6,660 nucleotides of DNA from an uncultured Bacillaceae bacterium (lineage in GTDB: Bacteria; Bacillota; Bacilli; Bacillales; Caldibacillaceae). The position numbers were made by a program, and so were the translations under genes. A model generated the notes under the pieces. That model saw only the letters and a program-made list of their open reading frames with translations. It was not told the origin of the DNA and made no database searches. This document shows, piece after piece, positions 1 through 5,716 of the stretch (positions within the stretch are counted from its first letter, which is position 1; every line of letters starts with the position of its first letter). The DNA lies in assembly GCA_937983015.1 (NCBI GenBank), contig CALKAK010000167.1, forward strand, positions 1-6,660, given 5' to 3'.

Positions 1-30
1 GAAAAAACAGAAGAATAATTAATGTAATGT

Positions 31-59
31 AAAAAAGGTAGCATGATGCTACCTTTTTT
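31..59 (-). terminator. Bidirectional intrinsic terminator after the acyltransferase gene
   Basis: A perfect 13-bp inverted repeat with arms at 31-43 and 47-59 surrounds the three-base loop TGA. The outer six bases of each arm are all A or all T, so either strand gives a GC-containing stem followed by a U-tract. It lies 11 bases beyond the stop codon of the minus-strand acyltransferase gene. It may also end a plus-strand gene lying to the left of the window, which cannot be seen. Confidence 0.9.
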
Positions 60-70
60 ATTGCACGGAA

Positions 71-1096
71 TCACGTATGCAGTTCACGATATCTCCGGGT
101 TAATTGTTTCCAAAGTCGTTTCAATTTCGTCCAGCGCAATTCGATCAATGGTTGTGCAAAGAGGCGAATATATTCGCTTGAAAGGAAAAAAATGAGCACG
201 AGGGAGAACAGGCTAAAAGTTGCGACAAGATATCCTTGGGTGAGCCATTCCGGCCATGCGATCGTCCTGAAGACCTGGATGAAAAAACCATGTAGTAAAT
301 AAACATAAAGCGTGTATTTACCTACAAAGGTGAAGCGGTATCGTTTCTCGGGTACAAGGACGAAGAAGCTAAAGGTCATATTCACCGATAACAAGTAAAC
401 GACAATACGTTGTAAAGCCGGGGTTGGTAATACGGTTTCCATTTCCGCGTAAACCTTCGAGCCAAACAACCAGCGAAAATCAAAATCCGGGAAAGCATAA
501 AACAGGAAAAAAGTGATCAGTAAGATGTTAATCGCAGGAAAGATCAACACTTTGGAACGAAGCATCCTGAAGTGCTCCCGCTTCATATAGTAGCCTAACA
601 GGAAAAAGGGAAAGAATACAAAGGTCCGGGATATACTGAGAAAAGTACCGGGTATATCGAGATAACCGATACCGATCCCACAAAAGAGCGCCAGCAACAG
701 GCCGAGAGCCGGTTTAAAACGGGCGAATACCGATAATAAAAGATGCCAGAAAAACAGGCTGAGCAGGAACCATAGCGACCATTCTGGATAAAAATAGTCA
801 AAATCTAAAGCATCATTTATTAGAAAATAATAGAAAAATATATAAATGGTTTGAAAGATGAAATAAGGGATGAGCAATCGCTTGATCAATTTAACAAGCT
901 TTTTTTTATTTAGTTCTGGACTGGCAAAGTACCCTGAAATCAAGATGAATGCTGGCATATGAAACGTATAAATGGTATTATACAGTGCACGTATAAAAAT
1001 ACTTTCATCGATCAAGGAACGGATGAAATGCCCGAAAACAACGAAAAAGATTAACAGGAACTTCCCATTATCAAAATAGTAGTCTCGTTTTGCCAT
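71..1096 (-). CDS. Acyltransferase family 3 integral membrane protein
   Basis: This 341-residue protein is almost entirely hydrophobic helices separated by short basic loops, with roughly ten membrane segments. That is the architecture of acyltransferase family 3 (OafA/WecH/fucose 4-O-acetylase-like), whose members move acyl groups, usually acetyl, onto cell-surface sugars. Two family landmarks are visible. One is the N-terminal D-N-G-K-F-L-L block leading to V-F-G-H, with the conserved histidine at residue 23. The other is F-H-M-P-A-F at 45-50 followed by I-S-G-Y. The C-terminus is short and basic, with no extracellular SGNH esterase domain, so this is the short form of the family. The ATG start is set by a perfect AGGAGG five bases upstream. 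The gene has its own promoter and terminator and stands alone. The family call is firm; the acyl acceptor is unknown. Confidence 0.9.
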   Translation of the reverse strand: MAKRDYYFDNGKFLLIFFVVFGHFIRSLIDESIFIRALYNTIYTFHMPAFILISGYFASPELNKKKLVKLIKRLLIPYFIFQTIYIFFYYFLINDALDFDYFYPEWSLWFLLSLFFWHLLLSVFARFKPALGLLLALFCGIGIGYLDIPGTFLSISRTFVFFPFFLLGYYMKREHFRMLRSKVLIFPAINILLITFFLFYAFPDFDFRWLFGSKVYAEMETVLPTPALQRIVVYLLSVNMTFSFFVLVPEKRYRFTFVGKYTLYVYLLHGFFIQVFRTIAWPEWLTQGYLVATFSLFSLVLIFFLSSEYIRLFAQPLIELRWTKLKRLWKQLTRRYRELHT

Positions 1097-1101
1097 AGGA
1101 A

Positions 1102-1107
1102 CCTCCT
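1102..1107 (-). promoter_or_regulatory. Ribosome binding site of the acyltransferase gene
   Basis: The minus strand reads AGGAGG here, five bases before the ATG at 1096-1094. It is a full match to the anti-Shine-Dalgarno sequence and decides the start. Confidence 0.9.
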
Positions 1108-1147
1108 GTTGGTCAAATATCGATTAAATTTTTTGGGGTGGAAGTTG

Positions 1148-1176
1148 ATTGTAGAGGCAGGATCGATTTTTTGCAA
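1148..1176 (-). promoter_or_regulatory. Sigma-A-type promoter of the acyltransferase gene
   Basis: On the minus strand, TTGCAA (1176-1171) and TACAAT (1153-1148) are separated by exactly 17 bases. Transcription should start near 1141, giving a leader of about 45 bases. A second TTGCAA lies at 1183-1188, 12 bases from the first, and could be chance or part of an operator. Confidence 0.7.
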
Positions 1177-1486
1177 TAACATTTGCAAGAACGGATTATA
1201 CGGGAGATGACCGGTGAACGGATGATTAAGGGGATATTAAACAGGGTTTTGTTAAACAGCATGAGCAAGTTTAATATTTTCTTCACTGAATATATTATAT
1301 CGCAAAATCGTTATTATTACTTGACACTTCATTTACAGGTCGATTACAAATACATTCATTGCTGAAATTGTTCCATTTATGAATCGATACTATTCGTTTT
1401 TCATAGAGAAAGGTCTCGCAAACACTTTGTTAAGCGTTCACAAGACCTCAGATAAACGATGCTTAACACTTTATCCTTGTTAATAA
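1177..1486. other. Intergenic region between the acyltransferase promoter and the symporter remnant
   Basis: I see no convincing gene in this stretch. The only open frame (1183-1365, plus) starts with TTG, lacks a ribosome binding site and encodes a composition with no recognisable family. Two things stand out: a plus-strand promoter-like pair (TTGACA at 1321, TACAAA at 1345) with nothing coding behind it, and the hairpin at 1411-1448, which is described separately. Confidence 0.6.
1411..1448 (-). terminator. Probable terminator hairpin downstream of the broken sugar symporter
   Basis: Read as minus-strand RNA, the two arms (AGGUCU at 1448-1443 and AGACCU at 1416-1411) extend into a 17-bp stem with a four-base loop, four of the pairs being G-U. 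The stem is followed by UUCUCUAU. On the plus strand the four G-U positions become C-A mismatches, so the structure favours the minus strand. It sits about 40 bases after the stop of the symporter remnant, where a terminator would be expected. The U-tract is weak and interrupted by C, which lowers confidence. Confidence 0.55.
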
Positions 1487-2395
1487 TCAAATCTTTATAG
1501 CCTGTTCGATTTCTAGTTCCTCTCTCTTACCAATTGGATTGATGAACTGGTAACCGTTAAACTGGAAGAAGAAACCGAGCATCAGGAAAATAGCGGATAA
1601 GACTTTGATTTGGTTGGCATATTCGGCTGACCAGGTGCTGGCATCGGCCACATCCAGTCCAGGAATTAAGAATGCGATCGAAGCGGGCGCAAGATTAGAA
1701 CCAATTCCTTGACCCCATTTTCGGATCATGGAGCAGGTGGCTTAAATAGACCCTTCGTTCCGCGCGCTCACCTAAGAAAATACTTTTGGCTACTCCGTTT
1801 CCGATCTGATTACTATAGGTAAAAAACCGGATTAAAAAGCCGAAGAACGTTCGGCCAGCTAAACTACCAAAACTCCTTGTGGTTGAAAGTTTCGTTCTTT
1901 CTTTGGAATCAACGGTCATCACGGCATTGAGTGAACCGTAAGGTACATTTACAAATGTATAACTAACATGCCAGAGGATGTACGATAAAGTGCAGATTAA
2001 TAAGCGCGCAGTATAATTCCAACTCGAACTATCGATAAACATCACTGCGGCGGAAAACGATAGGATGATGCCTCTCCATATGATCTAAGGTTTAAATTTT
2101 CCTGACCGTCTTTGGGAGTAAAGCGGTCGATTAGCGCACTGACAATCGGATCATTAATCCCGTTAAATATTTTTGTGATTAAAATGATTAATGAATAGTG
2201 AGTCAATTTGATCCCGATATACTTGATGTAGAAAATGAACATGAAACTGGAGATTAAGCTAAAACTCATGTTACAGTCAAAATCACCAAAGAAGTAACCG
2301 ATGATATCGCGAAAACCGAATGGACGTTTGGAATGATCGTATTGCGTTGTCGCTGCTTATTGGCCGGCAGGTTGCATTTTCGGTGCTGAGGTCAT
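1487..2395 (-). pseudogene. Decayed GPH-family (MelB/YicJ-type) sugar:cation symporter
   Basis: This is the remnant of a glycoside-pentoside-hexuronide:cation symporter, a 12-helix membrane protein that imports sugars with Na+ or H+. Intact members are about 450 residues; only about 303 codons remain here. The start is ATG at 2395-2393, with AGAAGG eight bases upstream. Codon 13 is TAA (2359-2357). The same frame then gives R-P-F-G-F-R-D-I-I-G-Y-F-F-G-D-F and N-G-I-N-D-P-I, both family hallmarks. Near 2100 a one-base deletion shifts the frame to G-K-F-K-P followed by TAG, exactly where the family has tryptophan (G-K-F-R-P-W). That frame continues through Y-T-F-V-N-V-P-Y-G-S-L and S-K-E-R-T. 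After S-F-G-S-L-A-G (near 1857) the middle helices are missing, and the sequence resumes at G-E-R-A-E-R (near 1768). A further shift near 1732 leads into R-K-W-G-Q-G-I-G-S-N and the C-terminal helix, ending E-L-E-I-E-Q-A. It cannot make a working transporter. Its substrate cannot be told. Confidence 0.88.
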
Positions 2396-2501
2396 CACTA
2401 ACGCCTTCTGTGAAATTTTTTTAAAAGGGGTTACATTTATCGAAATGGTTAGGAATGGAAAAGTTGAGTGCACTAGTATTCGTAATCGATTCATGTTTCG
2501 T

Positions 2502-2515
2502 ACAAGCATGCTTGT
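2502..2515. promoter_or_regulatory. 14-bp perfect palindrome, possible operator
   Basis: ACAAGCATGCTTGT is a perfect palindrome lying 107-120 bases upstream of the symporter start and ten bases from the cre-like site. The size and symmetry suit a dimeric regulator such as a LacI- or GntR-family repressor of the sugar gene. No regulator gene is visible in the window, so this is inference from symmetry and position. Confidence 0.35.
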
Positions 2516-2524
2516 TTATCAAAA

Positions 2525-2538
2525 TTAAAGCGTTTTCA
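2525..2538 (-). promoter_or_regulatory. cre-like site (CcpA carbon catabolite control)
   Basis: The minus strand reads TGAAAACGCTTTAA, which matches the Bacillus cre consensus TGWAANCGNTNWCA at every defined position except one (A for C at position 13). It lies about 130 bases upstream of the symporter remnant. CcpA binding near sugar-transport promoters is well established, so the site fits the lost gene. It now appears to be an orphan unless it acts on the divergent thioredoxin-like gene. Confidence 0.5.
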
Positions 2539-2618
2539 AAAAGAGCGAGGGTGCACTACCATGCCAGAATGGCATTATCCATAGTGGTACGAACATTACT
2601 TCGTAGAAAGATTTTTTA

Positions 2619-2654
2619 TGAACAATTTTCTGAACCGGTTCATATAATTGTTCA
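2619..2654. repeat. Nested interrupted dyad of 36 bp
   Basis: A 12-bp perfect palindrome, TGAACCGGTTCA (2631-2642), is flanked at equal three-base spacing by TGAACAATT (2619-2627) and its exact complement AATTGTTCA (2646-2654). All arms share the same centre at 2636.5, so 30 of 36 positions are symmetric. It lies about 130 bases upstream of the promoter of the thioredoxin-like gene. No U-tract follows, so it does not read as a terminator. A multi-dimer protein binding site or a DNA cruciform is possible; no known operator is recognised. Confidence 0.6.
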
Positions 2655-2785
2655 ATTTGTTCTAAGAATAGTTGATATATAGATCGTATACAAAGGACAA
2701 AAATAAGGGAAATGTGACATTTTTAACAAAATTATCATTTTAACAACATCTAAAATTTTTTTCACGAAAGGACAGTTCTGTTCGC

Positions 2786-2813
2786 TTGAATTTTGGGAAT
2801 GTTCAAATATAAT
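2786..2813 (+). promoter_or_regulatory. Sigma-A-type promoter of the thioredoxin-like gene
   Basis: TTGAAT at 2786-2791 and a perfect TATAAT at 2808-2813 are separated by 16 bases. Transcription should begin near 2820, leaving a leader of about 67 bases before the GTG start at 2887. Confidence 0.75.
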
Positions 2814-2874
2814 CAGATTAAAGATTACGCGAATTTTTATATAAATTTTCATGCGAATGATTTTTCCGAAAAGC

Positions 2875-2878
2875 GAGG
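2875..2878 (+). promoter_or_regulatory. Ribosome binding site selecting the GTG start
   Basis: GAGG ends eight bases before the GTG at 2887 and decides between it and the in-frame ATG at 2851, which has only AT-rich sequence in front of it. Confidence 0.6.
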
Positions 2879-2886
2879 ATGGAGCC

Positions 2887-3483
2887 GTGAAGAAAAATCG
2901 TTTGTTGCTTTCCGCAGGGTTTTTTGTGATCCTATTCGCGGTTTTCGGCCTTTTTTCCTGGGATTTTATCCAGGGGAAAATGTACGAGTATAAAGTGAAA
3001 CAGGCTCTGGCAAATAATGATCGCATTTTCAGGGATGAAAAACCGGAGGTGAAAGTAGGGGAGGTGGCTCCCGATTTTCAGCTAGAGACCTTGAACGGGG
3101 AGCCTTTTCAACTTTCTGATCATCGAGGGAAAGTTATCCTTTTGAATTTCTGGGCCACCTGGTGTCCGCCCTGTCAATACGAAATGCCCCATCTGCAAAA
3201 TTTCTATGAAAAAAATGAAAAGCGACCATTCGTGGTGGTCGCTGTCAATTTAACGAGTCAAGATCAAGGTTTATTGGCGATTGAAGAATTCGTCAAAGAT
3301 TTTGGTCTTACCTTTCTAGTGCCCCTTGATTACTATGGAGAGGTAGGGATATTGTATTCGGCATATGCGATTCCGACCAATTACATCATTGATCAGGATG
3401 GAGTCGTCGTCCACAAACATCCAGGACCTGTTGATGAAAACATGTTAAACGAATGGATCGATCCGCTCTTGGCCGATGACTAA
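2887..3483 (+). CDS. Membrane-anchored TlpA/ResA-like thiol-disulfide oxidoreductase
   Basis: This 198-residue protein has a basic N-terminus and one hydrophobic helix (about residues 6-24), followed by an extracytoplasmic thioredoxin domain. The helix should serve as an uncleaved membrane anchor. Visible family features are G-E-V-A-P-D-F (58-64), the active site W-C-P-P-C with cysteines 93 and 96, a glutamate at 99 matching the conserved acidic residue of ResA, and the cis-proline loop A-I-P-T-N (161-165). Such proteins reduce disulfides in secreted proteins or apocytochromes, as ResA does in cytochrome c maturation and StoA in spore cortex formation. The GTG at 2887 is preferred because GAGG lies eight bases upstream; an in-frame ATG at 2851 has no ribosome binding site. 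No resBC, ccdA or cytochrome gene is nearby, so the exact target is unknown. No terminator is visible before the convergent PTS remnant. Confidence 0.88.
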   Translation: MKKNRLLLSAGFFVILFAVFGLFSWDFIQGKMYEYKVKQALANNDRIFRDEKPEVKVGEVAPDFQLETLNGEPFQLSDHRGKVILLNFWATWCPPCQYEMPHLQNFYEKNEKRPFVVVAVNLTSQDQGLLAIEEFVKDFGLTFLVPLDYYGEVGILYSAYAIPTNYIIDQDGVVVHKHPGPVDENMLNEWIDPLLADD

Positions 3484-3487
3484 ACCA

Positions 3488-4302
3488 TTATACTTGTAGA
3501 TCTAGTAACGCATCATCAAGATCGACAACATGTTTCCGTAAAGGTTTTACATCGAGATACTGATTGGAATTGGTTATGACAACGGCAGTTGTGGTCGAAT
3601 ATCCCGAATCTTTCATCTTCTCCGCATGAAATGTAGGTAATAGCTGTCCGCGTTTTACCGTATCCCCCTGTTTAACATATGGGGTAAACACTCACCATTC
3701 AGATGGACCGTATCGACACCGATAAAGATCAATACTTCAGCGTCTTGATCCGTCGTGATTCCGATGGCATGATTCGTCGGGAAGAGGGGGGTCACGACCC
3801 CAGCGTCTGGTGTATATACCTTGCCACGTTGTGGCTCGATGGCAATTCCTTTACCAACTAGCCCTGTGGCGAACAGAGGATCTTGAAAATTCGATAATGG
3901 CACGATTGTACCGATCAAAGGACTGGGTAATTTTTCTGGTTTAACAGTTATCATGTAGGGATTTTTCTTTTTCGCTTTTACATGATCAATTTTCGATTCA
4001 TAACCGGAAAATAGGATCAGTAAGAATGCAATACCAAAAGATGTTGTAAGTGCAAATAAATAAGGTATGGTGTAAACGCCGGTATCGACAGAACGCTTGG
4101 TAAGACGAGACGCTAAAATATCCGTTGATCGCACCGTCTAAAGCACCGGTGAGGGCGATGATTACGATTACCTTTCGATAACGAATCACAATTTCGTAGT
4201 ATAAAATTTCTGTCGTTCCTGTAAAAGCACCGCAGAGATGGCCAGGCTTTTTAATTCTTTTTCCCTAGATTTCGTGATTTTTGACCATTGCCGTTCTTTC
4301 GT
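3488..4302 (-). pseudogene. 3' remnant of a beta-glucoside-type PTS permease (IIC end plus IIA)
   Basis: An intact beta-glucoside PTS enzyme IIBCA (BglP type) has about 610-630 residues and imports and phosphorylates sugars. Only about 270 codons survive here; IIB and most of IIC are gone. The remaining pieces are: K-E-L-K-S-L-A-I-S-A (near 4260-4230); after a one-base loss in the A-run at 4223-4226, F-T-G-T-T-E, where the family has T-E-P, then the helix ending N-G-Y-F-S-V-S-S-Y; after a shift near 4105, V-D-T-G-V-Y-T-I-P and the linker into IIA (P-L-I-G-T-I-V-P-L, N-H-A-I-G-I-T-T); and after a one-base loss near 3692, F-T-P-Y-V-K-Q-G-D to the stop. The phosphorylated histidine of IIA, normally in L-I-H-I-G-x-D-T-V, is phenylalanine here (codon 3726-3724). 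The remnant converges on the thioredoxin-like gene, with four bases between the stops. The sugar is uncertain. Confidence 0.88.
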
Positions 4303-4582
4303 CTACTTGTTATTTATTATTAATTTCCTCCCTCGGTAAAATGGAAAGAACCATCTCCACACCTCTCTTCGATGATCTAGATCTTTCACAATCATCTGTT
4401 TTAATTGTGAAGCATATCTAACGGTCAATAGGATAAAATCACTTTCTTCGCTTTCCAATCACTTTAACCTCATACTCTTATATTATTAAAAAAGTCACTC
4501 GATCTCGCATTTAAAAGTTTTTTCAGAAACAGAATATTCTTTTCCGTGTATTCTGGTTATCTCACTGGATGTTGTTCATTAT
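4303..4582. other. Intergenic region upstream of the aldo-keto reductase
   Basis: No gene is seen here. On the minus strand GGGAGGAAAT (4332-4323) looks like a strong ribosome binding site but has no start codon at a usable distance. It may be the leftover leader of the PTS gene. Two imperfect hairpins are present: TTCACAAT/ATTGTGAA arms at 4385-4392 and 4404-4411, and CAGAATA/TATTCTG arms at 4530-4536 and 4549-4555. Neither is followed by a U-tract. The second lies about 75 bases upstream of the predicted reductase transcript start and could be an operator. Confidence 0.5.
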
Positions 4583-4611
4583 TTTTTGATAATGTCAAAA
4601 TATGGTATAGT
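4583..4611 (+). promoter_or_regulatory. Extended -10 promoter of the aldo-keto reductase gene
   Basis: TGGTATAGT (4603-4611) is an extended -10 element with one mismatch to TGnTATAAT. The -35 region is weak: TTTTGA at 4584-4589 gives a 16-base spacer, while the better TTGATA at 4586 leaves only 14 bases. The start point should be near 4617, about 26 bases before the ATG. The promoter lies inside the upstream in-frame extension of the gene, which supports the later start at 4643. Confidence 0.55.
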
Positions 4612-4642
4612 AGTAATAGCAGATCAAGAAAGGATGGGTGCG

Positions 4643-5467
4643 ATGTTATACGTCGAGCTAAATAACGGTCTCAAGATGCCGCAATTGGGATATGGCGTTT
4701 GGCAAGTAAGTAATGAGGCGGTAGTTCCTGCGGTGAAAAAAGCGCTGGAAGTTGGTTATCGTTCCATCGATACCGCGATGATCTACAGGAACGAAGAAGG
4801 GGTCGGGCGCGCGGTTAAAGAAAGTGGGATTCCACGTGAGGAATTGTTTATCACAACAAAGCTATGGAATGCGGATCAAGGTTATGAAAATGCACTTAAA
4901 GCCTTTGATGAAAGCCTGGAAAGATTGGGGCTCGATTATGTAGATTTATATTTAATTCATTGGCCGTGTCCGGATTTTGGTCTTTATGTTGAAACGTATA
5001 AAGCGTTGGAAAAAATTTACAAAGAAGGCCGAGCAAAGGCCATCGGTGTAAGCAATTTCGATATTGAACATCTTGAAAAAATTCTTGCCGAATGTGAAAT
5101 CGTTCCCGCGGTCAACCAGGTTGAATGCCATCCATATTTACAACAAAAGGAATTGAAAGAATTTTGTGCGAAACACGAAATCAAGGTTGAGGCGTACAGC
5201 CCGTTAATGAACGGTCGGGACGTTTTAAACGATGAAACGATCGTGGCCATTGCTAAAAAATATGGGAAAACTCCCGCCCAGGTTATTTTACGCTGGCATT
5301 TGCAAAATGGTACAATCGTAATTCCAAAATCGGTAACTCCGAGCCGAATTGAAGAAAACTTCCAGGTCTTTGACTTTACATTAGCGGAGGAAGATATGGA
5401 TGCCATTGCCGGTCTTGATCGCAATATTCGTATCAATGCCGTTCCGGCAGAATACCATCAGAAATAA
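4643..5467 (+). CDS. Aldo-keto reductase (AKR5-like, YvgN-type)
   Basis: The 274-residue product is a cytosolic TIM-barrel, NADPH-dependent reductase of aldehydes and ketones. Family landmarks are complete: the N-terminal G-L-K-M-P-Q-L-G-Y-G-V-W-Q (9-21) and the catalytic tetrad D43, Y48 (I-D-T-A-M-I-Y), K73 (T-T-K-L-W) and H106 (L-I-H-W-P). Also present are G-V-S-N-F (135-139), N-Q-V-E-C-H-P (158-164) and the cofactor segment I-P-K-S...R-I-E-E-N (227-239). Length and sequence fit the Bacillus YvgN/YtbE group, which reduces methylglyoxal and other reactive carbonyls, so detoxification is a reasonable inference. The ATG at 4643 is chosen because AAAGG lies nine bases upstream and the family begins at this point; upstream in-frame TTG and ATG codons lie in or near the promoter. 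The gene has its own promoter and terminator. The exact substrate is unknown. Confidence 0.93.
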   Translation: MLYVELNNGLKMPQLGYGVWQVSNEAVVPAVKKALEVGYRSIDTAMIYRNEEGVGRAVKESGIPREELFITTKLWNADQGYENALKAFDESLERLGLDYVDLYLIHWPCPDFGLYVETYKALEKIYKEGRAKAIGVSNFDIEHLEKILAECEIVPAVNQVECHPYLQQKELKEFCAKHEIKVEAYSPLMNGRDVLNDETIVAIAKKYGKTPAQVILRWHLQNGTIVIPKSVTPSRIEENFQVFDFTLAEEDMDAIAGLDRNIRINAVPAEYHQK

Positions 5468-5491
5468 TTTTTGACTTTACCTTTAAGTTTT

Positions 5492-5524
5492 AGCAGTCCC
5501 TTTATGAAGCGGACTGCTTTTTTC
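5492..5524 (+). terminator. Intrinsic terminator of the aldo-keto reductase gene
   Basis: AGCAGTCC (5492-5499) and GGACTGCT (5511-5518) form a perfect 8-bp stem around an 11-base loop. A run of seven T residues follows (5518-5524). It begins 24 bases after the stop codon. Confidence 0.9.
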
Positions 5525-5570
5525 ATACAATAGAGCGAATTAAAAAAATTCTTTTGATTTTTTCTAGTGG

Positions 5571-5596
5571 AACATAGGCAATAAACGATCTATGTT
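5571..5596. repeat. Short inverted repeat between the reductase and monooxygenase genes
   Basis: AACATAG (5571-5577) and CTATGTT (5590-5596) are complementary 7-bp arms around a 12-base loop. It lies about 55 bases before the promoter of the monooxygenase gene. It is too AT-rich to be a strong terminator; an operator role is possible but unsupported. Confidence 0.3.
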
Positions 5597-5650
5597 TTGC
5601 TCAGTTTCAATCAAAGTAGAGAAAATACGGAATATTAAAAGTCCGAGCAT

Positions 5651-5679
5651 TTGTCAAATCATTTTTTCTACTTCATACT
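5651..5679 (+). promoter_or_regulatory. Probable promoter of the luciferase-like monooxygenase gene
   Basis: TTGTCA (5651-5656, five of six consensus bases) and CATACT (5674-5679, four of six) are spaced by 17 bases. The transcript would start near 5686, giving a leader of about 30 bases. Confidence 0.55.
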
Positions 5680-5716
5680 AGTGTTGCGAACATGTTTTTG
5701 AATGTGAGGGATCGTC

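Larger units (their letters stand above)
2396..2785. other. Intergenic region with regulatory-looking palindromes
   Basis: This gap separates the divergent symporter remnant and the thioredoxin-like gene. It contains the ribosome binding site of the remnant (CCTTCT on the plus strand at 2404-2409), a palindrome at 2502-2515, a cre-like site at 2525-2538, a small hairpin (ATGCCA/TGGCAT arms at 2561-2566 and 2570-2575) and a nested dyad at 2619-2654. A plus-strand open frame at 2455-2682 has no ribosome binding site and resembles no family I recognise, so I do not call it. I could not find a clear minus-strand promoter for the symporter remnant; it may have decayed. Confidence 0.6.

Noticed and set aside
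1183..1365. Plus-strand open frame of 60 codons
   Set aside because: It starts with TTG, has no ribosome binding site, overlaps the acyltransferase promoter on the other strand and shows no family motif.
2590..2603. LexA (DinR)-box-like sequence CGAACATTACTTCG
   Set aside because: It has one mismatch in the conserved right half (C for G), no SOS-type gene is downstream, and one such match is plausible by chance.
2455..2682. Plus-strand open frame of 75 codons
   Set aside because: There is no ribosome binding site at a usable distance, it covers the cre-like site and both palindromes, and the protein has no recognisable domain.
2652..3026. Minus-strand open frame of 124 codons
   Set aside because: It is the antisense of the thioredoxin-like gene and its promoter; composition is erratic and no start signal is seen.
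1487..4302. Insertion sequence or phage-mediated disruption as the cause of the two pseudogenes
   Set aside because: No transposase fragment, terminal inverted repeat or target duplication was seen; the lesions are point mutations, small indels and deletions.
4385..4411. Hairpin with TTCACAAT/ATTGTGAA arms considered as a terminator or LicT antiterminator (RAT) target
   Set aside because: No U-tract follows on either strand, and the sequence does not resemble the known RAT consensus of beta-glucoside operons.
5017..5436. Minus-strand open frame of 139 codons
   Set aside because: It lies entirely antisense to the well-supported aldo-keto reductase gene.
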